Assembly: GCA_002205965.3 (NCBI GenBank)
Contig: NADL03000625.1
Location: forward strand, 930,001 to 994,000
Direction of reading: 5' to 3'
From: Kappaphycus alvarezii
Lineage: Eukaryota; Rhodophyta; Florideophyceae; Gigartinales; Solieriaceae
DNA: 64,000 nt
Shown: in pieces, positions 9,510 through 20,224 of the stretch
How the letters are laid out: every line of letters starts with the position of its first letter
Position numbering within the stretch: the stretch's first letter is position 1
Made by a program: the position numbers and the translations under genes
The notes under the pieces: generated by a model
What the model saw: the letters and a program-made list of their open reading frames with translations, nothing else
What the model was told of the DNA's origin: nothing
The model's database searches: none

Positions 9510-10540
9510 TTCTCTTCTAGGTACAGAATCCTATCAGGCAATGGGTAAATCACAGAACACATACCAAGACTCACAGGGTGTTCGCTGTACTTCTTTCTCC
9601 TCCAGCACCCTGCGATTCAGTAGCAAAGCTCGCTGACAGCGAGGAGAAACTGTAGTGGTAGACCAGGGGTGATTACTTGGACATTTGGAAGATGTACTTT
9701 TCCTTCGAGCTGTAAGTCCAGGATGGGATCCGGAGAATGCTATAACTTTGACTAGAATCGAGTTCAAAGAACCCTAGACACCAAGGTTGTAATATAAGAC
9801 AAAAGGAGGTAGAACTGAGTCAGAAAAGCTGACTTTTTCCCTTGTAGATGAAGATGTTGTCACCAACGACAACCTTGAATTTCCTATTTGTATATAAACG
9901 CCGGAGTCCATTGCCCCAAGTGGGGGTAAATTTTACAAAAAAATACGAAAGGGTAGCAAAAACGTAGAAATAGAAAAGGGAAATATAGGGAGAACCTGAG
10001 CTTATAAACGTGGCTTAAGCCAGAGTTGCTTCTGGAAAGGTTGCAGCAAAGGCGGAAGGTTGGAGTCAAGCTATCAGCCGAAACCGGGTTGGCTGTTTGT
10101 TCTGAGGACCTAGTATACGGGTAGGTATATAAATAGTTGTCAGCCAGGCTAGGGCTATCTACTACGTCGGGTAAGTCAAGTCAATGTCAGCTAAATACTG
10201 AAGATCCAAGTTTGAGGTAAGTAGAGCTGACACTTGACCCAATAGGTGCTCTTTATCCGCGAAATTTTCAGGTCAATATTGAGGGCTGATTGGTCTGGAC
10301 TGCTAGCCAAAGTCTCTTTCGGGTGGTCATGCTATACTGTACAGTACCAAGAGTAACAGTAGGTTCAAATCTAAAATTGCCGTTATTGTACTGTACAGTG
10401 TAGTAACTGCTAGGAGCAGTGCGCCGGCATGAACGAAAACTGGATCATAAAAACATCGTTAAAATCAGCTCTGTCTGTGACAATACAGAATGAGTGCCAA
10501 CTGTATTACACAGAAGAGCAATCTCGTCAAACTCAATAAC
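9510..10540. other. Unclassified insertion within Copia-B
   Basis: Separates the gag UBN2 block from the zinc knuckle, which are normally adjacent. It has no recognised coding sequence. It holds two ACTGTACAGT-type palindromes (10329-10340 and 10387-10397) and a TATA-like gtatataaat at 10126-10135. I could not find clear terminal repeats. Confidence 0.35.
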
Positions 10541-10549
10541 GGCGGAGAG

Positions 10550-11700
10550 AACTAGAACAGTATCAGGTGCTTCTACTGTGGCAAGAGAGGCCGTGAGAAG
10601 TTTGAATGCAGAAAACATAAAAAGGAAATGTCTCGCACGCAGAAAGACAAAATCGTAAGGATACCCACGCGTTCATCACCATGTACCTGGAAAGGGCACA
10701 CAAGATTTGCATGTAGACTTCAGGGCTATCTTCCACAACTACCGCGATATCGCGCTGTACAACGGCAAACGACGAAAACTGAGAGAAGAACATCCGTGCG
10801 AATCCGGGACGGCAGCAACATCGAGTCCAGACACAGCGGAGACGTACGGCTCGTCCTTTTTACCGACTTCGGTAAATTCAACGTATACCTTCGCGACGTG
10901 AGGTGTATACCTCAAGCGGGCGCAAATATTCTTTCCGTTACAAAAGCAGAGAACAATGGCTATGTTGTTTCGTTCAAGGACAACGAGCTCTATTTATACA
11001 AAGTCTAGACGGAATCCGTAGCCCTGAAAAAAAGCGCAGTGGGAATGGATATAATGTGCGAGCACGAAATGATAGGTTGCATATCGCCAACAGCGCCATG
11101 GCCGCTACTTCCACCACTCGCGGCGACAACAAGTTCATGTTTTACAATCCTTTGGGACAACTGGAACGCACTACCCTTGACAAGGGAGTGGCAGGTGACT
11201 GCTGAATATGGTTCCATCATCCAAAAAACAGAAAGCAGCCGAGAATTTCCGTAAATGCGAACCGGCCCTTCCAACCCAAAGGCACGCAAAAGAGAGCTGT
11301 AAATTGCCTCGAACTCGATCAAACAGACTTTTACTGGCCGTTCAAAGTTCGTTCTCTGGGCAAGTTCCGCCACTTTCTGACGCTCATTGACGACAAAGTA
11401 CGTGTGAGCTACACTTCCTTTCTCCGCCGCAAGAGTGAGGTGTCAGAGCAAATGCCCAACTTTGTTCACCTTCATCGAGCGGCAAACGAGCAACCATGTG
11501 AAGCGCATTAGATCGGACAACAGCAGCGATCGAATTATACTCGAGAAAGCACGCGCCATGATGTACAAAATGTAAGCCCCAAACTTCCTAAAAGCCGAGT
11601 TTATAGCGACAGAGACACACCCGAGCAAGTGACGCAGTCCAGCGCAATCAAATGGAGTGCAGCAGGTGAAATGTGGCACGCTCGGAAACCGGACGTCAGT
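10550..11700 (+). pseudogene. Copia-B zinc knuckle, protease region and integrase start
   Basis: CFYCGKRGREKFEC (10568-10609) is a CCHC knuckle with the His changed to Arg. LPQLPRY to GANILSVTKAENNGYVVSF (10730-10975) is the protease/pre-integrase stretch. CEPALPTQRHAKESCK near 11255 is the integrase zinc end. VRSLGKFRHFLTLIDDKVR (11346-11402) is the start of the DDE core with its first Asp in LIDD, followed by SYTSFLRRKSEV. Several stops and shifts. Confidence 0.7.
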
Positions 11701-11884
11701 TACCCACGTGCGTTTGGCTGCCGGGCAGAAGTTTTCGTGGTGAGATAGCTCCGCGATAACCTCTACGCAAACCGCGCAAACGTGCGCTTTCGTCGGCTAA
11801 ACTAGTACCACCCGTAACTACTATAAATATATTTTTCCAATTTTCACAACATTTCCCCTTTGAAAATATGAATAGTATATATTA

Positions 11885-12990
11885 TTATCCTGTTGACTGA
11901 AATGAATCACGAGATAAAGTATTAACCATATCCATAGGTAAAGATCCATCAAATAAAAGAAACTTGAGTGTGTCAGATACAGGACTGTCTTTTTTTGTCA
12001 AGGCTTAGGATGGATTAATTAAGTCAGGTATCCAAAGCATTTTCTTGATTTTGTTTGCTTCAAAATTATATCTTTTAACTGGACATCAGCTCTTATTGAT
12101 TTGTCTTCAGATACACGACATGTAGAAAGAGAGCTAAATAAATCTTTAGAGTCCACAGCAACTTGTAGGGGAACGTTAAAATTGAGTATCTTACTATGTG
12201 CTGCTGTAATAATTTTTCCTTCTTCAATAGTTTTACCAGCTGCTAATATTTCACCAGACGCAATTGATTTAACAGGACGCTGTGAAATACTAATGTCAAT
12301 AAAATTTATGTAATATATACTTGCAATTTAAAGAACCAATTAAAAGTCCAGCAATACATACAAGTTGCGCACTTGTGGAGCCTGCAGATTTTCCTGCATC
12401 AGAAAAAAAACGACTGATAAACGAAAACTTCCAGAATTTTCCGGCGTCGATATGTACAGGTAGAGCCAAAGGATTTTAAATTTCGTAACAACGAAGATTG
12501 AATAGATAAATCACCAAACAATGGATTGGAACTTCTTTGTTGCAAGTAACTGGCTATAATAGCAGATATAGGAGAAGTAGCCATACCCAAATAGACAATC
12601 GAGCCATTCGGAGAATTAAAGGAGAATGTTTCAAAAGAATTCGTTTCGCTATCTGGTTTTTTTCGGCGATTTCTGGATATAATGTGAGTTTCAAGTCCAC
12701 TTAATTTTTCATCGGCTGATACATTAATTTTGTAATCATCGAGCTGTGTAATTTTAACACCATTAAAACTGAAAGATCCAGGCACGTGCACTATTGTTCA
12801 AAGCTTATATATTTCCAAAGTCTTGAATAAATTTTTTTTTGACTTTATCCGGTCCAGCAATAAGTATGTCACCAACCAATTTAAAATGTAGTATCAATGA
12901 CCATTTGTATAAATATAAAATAATTGAGGAACATAGACGAATTACTTCAAGCCAGCATCAAAAAACGTATTATCCGAATGTATTTGCCAT
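11885..12990 (-). pseudogene. Copia-C RT/RNase H C-terminal part
   Basis: Minus strand. LVGDILIAGPDKV (about 12849-12890) stands where RT has YVDD, with the first of the two catalytic Asp lost. The ORF 12399-12791 contains PGSFSFNGVKITQLDDYKI, and NSPNGSIVYLGMATSPISA then ASYLQQR, the copia RT-RNase H connection. Downstream frames contain the RNase H C-terminal landmark ALTKKDSPVSD and end at a stop at 11885. It is not the same family as Copia-A or Copia-B; no LTR was identified. Confidence 0.65.
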
Positions 12991-13007
12991 TTTGCATTCG
13001 CGTTGAC

Positions 13008-13070
13008 TAAATTTGTACCGGAGCGTAGATACCGTATATTGGCCAAGCCAATTGTGAAACCGTACAATGC
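13008..13070 (+). repeat. Left terminal inverted repeat
   Basis: Begins TAAATTTGTACCGGAGCG and is the reverse complement of 14122-14184 over the whole length except one base near its inner end. Confidence 0.85.
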
Positions 13071-14038
13071 AGACTCAATCTTGCCGAATGCCCAATTCGA
13101 CACAAAAAACCCTTGCACCGAATTACCCCAAGGTCACATCCACCGTGGATCCCAATCAGTCCTTTGTTGCGTTCCCCGCGCTCAATTGCGGCCCGTTATC
13201 CGCCATTTTCTCTCTTTTCACCACACCACCAATATCTCTTCTGCACCTGCGCCACTCTTTTTGTTACCACCCGTCTGGGCCCAGCCAACTTCCACTCATC
13301 TCCCCCATCCTCAGCACCAACAGAAACCTCTCTCTTCATCGTCTCCACTGCACCTATTTCAGCAGCATCACCACAACCAAGCCCAACTGCAACAACGCCC
13401 ACATCTACCGCTTCCACTCACGCTTCCACAACATATCGACCGACACAGTTCGCTCCTCTCTCAAACTACACAGCATCAACATCAGTCATTGCCAAACCCC
13501 TTTACTCGCCCCAGGTACCCCTTGCCCAAAAGCAGGGTGTCCTGAAATGCTGGATATCTACGGGGACCACTTGCTACATTGTCGCTTTGGCTGCGAGCGG
13601 AATACTCGCCACAACAACCAGGTGACTTTACTGGGGAACGATCTCGCAAGAGCCGCCCGACGTCCTTCCATTGAACCTCGTTTACACTTCCAAAACAGGA
13701 CAAGGCCGGATATCAGGGCGATGGGAGCCGTCGGTGGCACGGACTATTTTGACGTAGCCTTTGTCAACCCGCTCGCTCCGTCTCACGCAAGAGCCAGGGC
13801 TTTAAAACCACTCACAAGCCTCAACGCAGCCCACGCTGAGAAGCAGCGGAAATACCAAGGGTTCCTTGCTGAACTGCCTGGGAGAAACAGGCTGGTTCCT
13901 GTTCCCATCTCAATGCTTGGAAGGTGGCATCCGGCGGCGTTCTCCGTCGTCAAGGAACTCGCGAGAACTGTTGCCACTCGCGCAATGGAACGGTTTTCGA
14001 AGGTTAGATGCATTTTTTACAGCGGCACTCCGCATTGA
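13067..14038 (+). CDS. RLE-domain protein of LINE-A3 type, 323 codons intact
   Basis: ATG at 13067 to a TGA at 14036. Residues 1-150 are Ser/Thr/Pro/His-rich without a domain. From about 150 comes CPKAGCPEMLDIYGDHLLHC (C-x4-C-x9-H-x3-C zinc motif), then RHNNQV and the nuclease-like core RPDIRAMG, GGTDYFDVAFVNP and a conserved KQRKYQGF block, ending in a helix with RAMERFSKV. In RLE-type LINEs a zinc motif is followed by a PD-(D/E)xK-like endonuclease that cuts the target; D in RPDI and D in YFDV would be the active residues. No RT is present. Similar partial copies: 39150-39300, 49653-50000, 22981-23588. It is one of the few long unbroken frames in the window. Confidence 0.6.
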   Translation: MQTQSCRMPNSTQKTLAPNYPKVTSTVDPNQSFVAFPALNCGPLSAIFSLFTTPPISLLHLRHSFCYHPSGPSQLPLISPILSTNRNLSLHRLHCTYFSSITTTKPNCNNAHIYRFHSRFHNISTDTVRSSLKLHSINISHCQTPLLAPGTPCPKAGCPEMLDIYGDHLLHCRFGCERNTRHNNQVTLLGNDLARAARRPSIEPRLHFQNRTRPDIRAMGAVGGTDYFDVAFVNPLAPSHARARALKPLTSLNAAHAEKQRKYQGFLAELPGRNRLVPVPISMLGRWHPAAFSVVKELARTVATRAMERFSKVRCIFYSGTPH

Positions 14039-14121
14039 CAGTAACCTCCAATGCCTCTTGTTTGCTGGCTGGCCTCCCTTCCACCTTCTGGTAGATTGGA
14101 GTGCCATCTACAGTTTTCGAA

Positions 14122-14184
14122 GCATTTTACGGTTTCACAATTGGCTTGGCCAATATACGGTATCTACGCTCCGGTACAAATTTA
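14122..14184 (-). repeat. Right terminal inverted repeat
   Basis: Ends ...CGCTCCGGTACAAATTTA, the mirror of the left repeat at 13008-13070. Confidence 0.85.
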
Positions 14185-15500
14185 CTGGGTACCAACGCAC
14201 ATATCTACCATAATAAATTAACCCCCCATTTCACATCAGCATCAGTCCTATTGCTGTTCTACTTCCATGTATCTAGTCCACTCCCAGCACTCAATCTCCC
14301 TCGCTGTCCCAATCCGCTGCCAAGGTGAATTCCCAACATGTTACGGGGCAGCCCGTGTAACCCTTATCCCTGCCCCAGCTTTACCTTCCACCTTGTCATC
14401 TTTTCATCAACCTTCGCCTTCTATCCCGTACCCGCAACAGCAAAGCCATGCCTCTCTCCTGCATCAATCACAGCAGCAGCTTTTGCCAAATCCAAGTCAC
14501 TCGCGGCTATTTCTTGGGCCACCACAAACTCATTTCACACATAGAAATGATGTCGATGTTGCGGATGACCTTTGAATCTGGCCGTGTTGTCGAGCCAACC
14601 TCAGTTTATGCAAGCCGCTCACGTGTCGCCGACATTCCCCACCATTAAATGTCGAGTGTCCAGGTCCCTTCTGTCCTTGATTCAATTTTGTCGAATTCAG
14701 AGCAGGATCCGTTGCAAACGGTTGCCAATATTGCCACGACAATCTCACTCAGATAACGGCGAGCAATTGAGAGACAAGCTCTGGTTCCTCAAGATCCGGA
14801 ATCCTCAAGCCGGTTCCGGTCGCTTTGCACCCCTTGTTGGGTCAGCACACATCGTCAAAGTACAGCAAGAGACGAGACTATCGTCATCAGGACTGTCCCA
14901 AGGCTTTCAATAGAGTGTGAAAATTGACCAATATTTTAATCTCTATCCCGGTGTCCTACATTGATGCTGAATTGTGGAGCAATATTTTTATTGAGGCCCA
15001 CAATTTATATTTATTATGAATCATCAAGGAATAATTTTATCTATTTTACACTGGCACTATTTTATGCTGAATTCAGTGTGAAATAATTTTTATGTCCTAC
15101 AGTTGGGTTTTTATATTATACAGGCTATAATTACTACATTTATGCTACCAACAAATTATTATCTGGATGATTGCTTACCTGGAAAATACTGCAATAATTA
15201 TTGCTGAGCCTAAATTATGCCTACCAAAATTATTGAACGGCTCACCTGATTTTTGTAGCGAGTTCACCCTGGCGTAGAGTATAAGTAGTCTAGGTTGTTA
15301 GAAATATTTTTACATCCTCGGGCTATCGAAATATTCCCCTCGATCAGATATTATTAAATTTGGTTTTCTATTCATTATTCATTCTAAGTCCGACTGTGGC
15401 ATTTATTTATTTATTCAAGTTGGAACTATTTATTATTATTTGGATCTACCTATCCCAATTATTTTGCAGTCGATTCCCCCAAGCGACAGATTACCACTAC
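14185..15500. other. AT-rich unassigned interval
   Basis: No recognised gene. The part 14900-15480 is strongly AT-rich. Plus-strand frames 14338-14544 and 14448-14648 are short and without motifs. Confidence 0.3.
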
Positions 15501-15760
15501 GCTTTGTGCCGAGAAGAATGCACGCGCCCTTATTGCATTTGAAATTTTGGGCAACAGTCTCTCATGAGGATGCACATTGACACGCTGCACCTGAAGAAGC
15601 TCGATCACCAGTGCCAATGTGGAGAAGGATCTGAAACCCGATACAATCTCACTGCGCACCAGAGAATGCATGAGCAAACCCCAACGAAGTACGTTTGCAT
15701 CGCATGCAAGAGGTCTTTCGCTTTAATGTCGAGTCCGGCCCGGCACCAGCAAACTCTTTC
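15500..15760 (+). pseudogene. C2H2 zinc-finger protein fragment
   Basis: The plus frame gives LMRMHIDTLH (end of one finger), HQCQCGEGSETRYNLTAHQRMH (C-x-C variant finger) and YVCIACKRSFALMSSPARH (third finger). The first finger's cysteines lie one frame over (ALCAEKNARALIAFEI). The ORF 15564-15956 keeps two fingers and then loses similarity. It could be a host transcription-factor fragment or part of an element; nothing nearby decides. Confidence 0.5.
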
Positions 15761-16560
15761 CACACAACTGCAGATGCTGCCGCTGTCGTTGAACCTGGGA
15801 TGCCGAGTGGGCTTTCTTCTTCCGCGGTGTGTTCGAGCGGCGGGCTTTGGCGAGATGCTCGTGACGGGTTTGCGCTTCACCCTTTTTTCATCGCTGCCCT
15901 GTCAGAATTACTCGCAGCGGAAATTCCGGGCTCCCGTCCTCGCCTTAGTTGCATGAACTACACGATGATTTCGCTTCTTTTACCCCTTCTTCGACTCGCA
16001 AATTTCAAGTCCCACCCCTTTGGCCAGCAACCTCGTTGCTCGAATGATGGGCGAAACTTTGTCCATCGACATAAATATCTTACAGTGGCTCCACTGCACA
16101 GTGGCCCACTGCACAGCACCCATTGAGGCCTGTCACTGTGGATGATGTAAGCATACCCCGGAAGTCCTCCCCTGACACCCTCTCGACCGGCATCGGAACT
16201 TCCATACTTACCCTCAGCTTCAGCAAGTCTTGGACGACGAGCGGCTGATGCGATTATTCGTGGACGTGAGCCGGGCGACTTAAACTAATGCCGGATGTAC
16301 TGTCATGCTGCCTCGAGTGGTACTTTGGGACGGAAGACGGTTAGTGAAAGCGAGTAATTCCGGCAGACAAGTTGTCCTGATTTACGGTCTCTGCGATGTA
16401 TGAAACTGGCCACACAATTTACTACAAACGACTATCATGGCTTTAAGATTGAAAATGGGTTGCAACTAGCAGCTTCCTCGCGATGTCTCGAAAGGATCAT
16501 TTGTATCCAACCGGTAAGTGCAGGGACGAAGAAGGCAGCTTAAACGGCGTCCTACCCATC
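15761..16560. other. Unassigned interval
   Basis: Overlapping frames on both strands (for example 15695-16126, Ala/Ser-rich) without recognisable motifs. Confidence 0.25.
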
Positions 16561-17254
16561 CAGTCGCTGGGGACCTAGTTTCCTATAACAAGGGGTCGTT
16601 GCCATAATGCAACGGTACCTGGCCCGTCTTGGTTCGGGCAAGATATGGTTAGCGACGAAATAAGGACGAAATACAGGTTCTGTAGGGGCTGGAAGTCGAC
16701 TCCTCCCAAGTTTATCGACCAAAAATTGTATTTTCCGTCCCCCTCCGGGGCATGGAACTCGCTTCATTGTTGAATATTCTCCGAGTGTAACCCCCGGTCA
16801 TTTTGTTAGTCATTCAAACTAACCAAAATGTTTGGTGATGGACTCTCCTGTTCACTTCGGAGATTTACGGCCCTAAATCTGCTCCTTCAAATGATTACTC
16901 AATGATGTCGTCTTCCCGTTACTAGTCGGATCACAGTGGAGATATTCTCGAACTTTCGCAATGAATCTGGGATTAACACATCCGCGGAACCCTCCGTTTC
17001 AGTTATATGACTAAACAGATCTGATAAAATCTTCTCGTGTTGCTTGCAGCCATCCAACATGCTGGAATCCCTGTAGCTCTACTTACCTACTCGGTGAGTT
17101 CTATGATTGCATTCAGCACGGTTGAGATACCTTTCATTTCCCACGAGTTTCTTCCACTACTTCGAAAACTTAGTGCCCGTTCTTTAGTATTAGTTCTGGC
17201 TTGGGTTTGTGAGCAACATCGTCCAATATATACGTCCCAGCTATCTGGCACATA

Positions 17255-17640
17255 TCAGATATCACTTTCTTGGATATCTTCAGGTATGTCATTTTTTGGG
17301 TTCGCTCTTGTTACCGGGCGAACCATTTTGTATGCTGACAGTAGAAACTGAGCATCCCACTGGAAATTGAATGGCCTTTTCCTAGCCATTATGAGGACCT
17401 CTCCTCTTTCTCGGCGAGATATCGACCATGGGCTCAACTTGCTAAGGTAATCCCATCCCAATATACGGTAATATAACACTATTGTGTAACGTGAATACGG
17501 GAAGCCCGAATCTCAGGAGTCTGCGAAATGCTTAACAGAGTCACCAAACACAAAAATCTTAAAAACAGCATTACCTTGCATTACCGACGGAGTCTGGTAC
17601 ACAGACACCAAGAACTCTTACCTTCATTGAACCCTCACTG
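17255..17640 (-). pseudogene. Gypsy-type protease relic
   Basis: The minus strand reads FLVSVYQTPSV, then after a stop ILGWDYLSKLSPWS (about 17400-17470), which resembles the (I/L)LG-x-D-(W/F)-L block that closes the Ty3/gypsy retropepsin domain; ANPKNDIPEDIQESDI follows. The catalytic DTGA/DSGA triplet is not visible. Sequence down to about 16560 may belong to the same relic but I see no RT motif. Confidence 0.4.
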
Positions 17641-17649
17641 TAACTAGGG

Positions 17650-17697
17650 GGAGAACGTTTGGGTGTTTTACTGTTGGAAGATATTTCCGACCTGTAA
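17650..17697 (-). mobile_element. LINE-A tail fragment
   Basis: Forty-odd bases identical or nearly so to the 3' end of LINE-A at 4495 (gtttgggtgttttactgttg and aagatatttccgacct), with nothing of the element further on. Confidence 0.6.
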
Positions 17698-17699
17698 CT

Positions 17700-19030
17700 A
17701 GGTGTATAGTGGAGTTGGTAAAATAGATTTTATGTTACATCTTCATTCCGAAGTTGCAAAACAAGGACCACGACTGCTGTATTGACAATCCCTGAAATCT
17801 CTCTGGTTCTTGAGTTCAGGTCAGGGCACTTTATGTAGACTACAAAACAGGACAATGCAGACTAGGCACGTTGCTGACAGAACACTTGTGTACCTGTACG
17901 TGATACTGCGGTTCGCTGACAATACACGTGTATATGCCATGTACTAAATCAACCCTAGCTGCACAGTACTATATCAACATCATATTGCTATCATGATCCC
18001 GCCTACAGATGAAATATAGATCAACCTCTTGGAATATCGCCCGCTAGAAAGCAACCAGCCTTCTGCGTTAGGGCTCTACCGCTGGGGCATGTTATCTTCG
18101 CAGTCCAAACGAGCGCTGTCGAACCCTGAAAAATACCCACCGTTCCGAAACGCAAACCTCCACCTGCAAACTGTGACACAATTCGTCGCCTACCTAAGAA
18201 AAGCCCACTCCCAGAACTCTAAACTGGATGTTAATGCATCGAGAAATTTCCGAATGGGTAGCAAGTGCCACCTACGCATGCGTATCCCATTGGGGAAACA
18301 CAATGACTCAAACCGAAACAGTTTGACTTGTGAGAGAGCCTATCGCGCATGCAAACCATACAGTCGTGGACACCATCCAGTATGTCTGGTACGCGATGCA
18401 GGACGACAATGAAAAGCCGAACTTCAGGGCAAAGGGGGAGGGGTAGGCATCGGAATCGAAGCTCTCAGGTTTTGGATTCCCGTTCTTTTTAACTTACTGT
18501 TGGGCTACATAGAGTCCATCAGAAAGCAAACGTCACAAGTACCTGGCCACTATCAGATAACGGTACTGTGGGTGCCACTACCAATACTTGAAGACACGAG
18601 TGGCTAATTCGCGCTCAAATACCTCTTCTCGTTTCCTTACAACTTCTTCACTCGTTGAACTGTGAACTAGTCGCAAAGATCCTACCTCCCAATCCACGAC
18701 TCGCAGCTGCGACCAGGGATGAGCGAACGGCAAACGCCATCACCCTCTCGCCTTGCCCACGAGGTTCCCGTCCTGGAGGTACTCATCCCCATTACAACGG
18801 CCCCAGATCTACAGGACAGTGCTCAAGTCTTAACTGCAGCAATACAAAGACAGAGACTCCCAAGCCCGAATGGCATTCTTGCCACGCAAATACCAGCCTT
18901 GACCCATATCCCGACACGTTTCTGTCCTGAGCTCTGTGATTTGTTCTCCTAGACCCTATGCAAATCCGCGTGCGTATTCGAAGCAGGGCACGAGGATAGC
19001 GTCGAGAAAAAGAAGAAGGGTTCCTCCTTT
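17700..19030. other. Unassigned interval with one 127-codon open frame
   Basis: The plus frame 18029-18412 (contains SALGLYRWGMLSSQSKR) has a gag-like feel but no zinc knuckle or other motif I can defend. 18655-18930 is another short frame. No RNA gene seen. Confidence 0.25.
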
Positions 19031-19317
19031 CAAAGGTCGTACTGTGCCACCCGGGTAATCAGGCCTCCTCTGAGGACGTCGAAGCCCGTGCTCAATTTAA
19101 CGACCAGAAACTCCGCCAGAAGATGGGCCTTTGGCGTATTGGGCAATACGAAAACCTCCCTCCTGCTGCAATCGACCTTTCCATATGCTGTACATTGATG
19201 GTGATAAATCTTTATGAGTTTTACAATGTTGCACAGAAGCGTGCGGAAGTTACTCATAAACTAACTACGGATGCGGGTGGCGGGTGGAAACCTGTCGCGC
19301 CTGCATTACTTGGAGAC
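19021..19317 (+). other. Open frame without ATG at its start, unassigned
   Basis: About 99 codons stay open in one plus frame (contains DQKLRQKMGLWRIGQYENL and ICCTLMVINLYEFYN). The composition looks protein-coding, but I do not recognise it. An internal ATG at 19123 would give 65 residues. It abuts a LINE-B copy on the opposite strand. Confidence 0.25.
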
Positions 19318-20050
19318 TAAACACAAAACGGGTAACGAAGTCGCGGAGCTCCTCTTGAGGGGAGGAATCGCGACGGGGAGCAGCGAAGGAAGCAAGGCGG
19401 CGGAAAAAACCCTTGCCGTCGTCGCCCAAGGCGCCATAGATATCAATCCCGACGGGGGAGAGGAGGATATCGTTTTGGTTGCTGTAAGTGCCGTAATAAC
19501 GGTGTTTATCGCGCTCTGCGAGTGTGCCGGCAGCGCCTGCGGTAACCGCACTTGGTTAGATGTGGCGGCGTGCGGAGGGGTGGGCAACAGTAACGTCGAC
19601 GGCGATATCGGTACTGTGAAGCCCATATGCAGCGGGTATGTAAATGTCCAATCGTAACGCGAGAGATTCCGAATGCCCAGACGAGTCGGGAACCTGGTAG
19701 AGGAGCGGATGATCGACGAGGGCGACGATCCCAACTTCCTTACAGTAGCGGGCAAGAACGTTGCGGAGGATGTGATGACGACGAGTCATTCCGTCTTCGT
19801 ATTGGCAGGTCGACGCGTGTTGACCACTTGGATCTAAGACGGGTGCGATGTCGGCCGAGCGGCGGGAGCAGACGGGACAGCGAGTATATCCAGGGAATAG
19901 CGGATGGCGAGGCGGAGAGCCAGAGCGACTTACCACGCAGAAGAGGACATGTACGTACCGCGGTGGGGGTGAGGAAGCGAAGAGAAAACACAGGAGTCGG
20001 AGGGTGTGCGCATGGAGAGGAGCCGTACATTGATGAAGTTTAGACAATCA
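19270..20050 (-). mobile_element. LINE-B copy 1: RLE C-terminal region
   Basis: The minus-strand ORF 19556-20047 carries CPVCSRRSADIAPVLDP, then GQHASTC and a TRRHHILRN block, the zinc motif of RLE LINEs with a different spacing from LINE-A. LRLDIYIPAAYG and DIAVDVTVAHPSARR form the nuclease core (D...D-x-T-V). In a shifted frame further on come AERDKHRYYG and GIDIYGALGDDG-like residues and a C terminus near 19290. Two related copies are at 26480-27130 and 37660-37970. Confidence 0.7.
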
Positions 20051-20224
20051 GAACAAAAGAGATAGAACATTCGTCGCTCACTGTCGCTATCGACATAAGG
20101 AGCCAACGGGAAGGCCGCACAAGCACTGAGCTCACTTGCTGTACTCCCGGTAAGATGAGATGTTTCCGATGCACTCTACGCTAAGAATCTACAAGGAACA
20201 CCAAGATCCCATGGCGAAAATTTA

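Larger units (their letters stand above)
8463..11800 (+). mobile_element. Copia-B, degraded Ty1/copia element, 3' part lost
   Basis: In order on the plus strand: a probable 5' LTR, a half-initiator-tRNA primer site (8786), copia gag from 8868, a zinc knuckle at 10568, protease and pre-integrase sequence, and an integrase start ending near 11700. RT and a 3' LTR are not seen. A stretch of about 1 kb between gag (ends about 9500) and the zinc knuckle shows no copia similarity and is probably an insertion. Confidence 0.7.
13008..14184 (+). mobile_element. TIR-bounded element carrying an RLE-domain ORF
   Basis: 63-bp terminal inverted repeats (13008-13070 and 14122-14184) match with one mismatch that I can see. 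The terminal TA at each end could be a TA target duplication, as with Tc1/mariner-type elements. No transposase is encoded; the interior is a 323-codon ORF with LINE-A-like RLE sequence. The likeliest reading is a non-autonomous DNA transposon that carries a captured LINE piece. Confidence 0.75.

Noticed and set aside
13003..13625. Plus-strand ORFs 13003-13545 and 13113-13625 overlapping the RLE ORF
   Set aside because: Ser/Pro/His-rich alternative frames over the low-complexity N-terminal part; the frame 13067-14038 alone carries the conserved domain.
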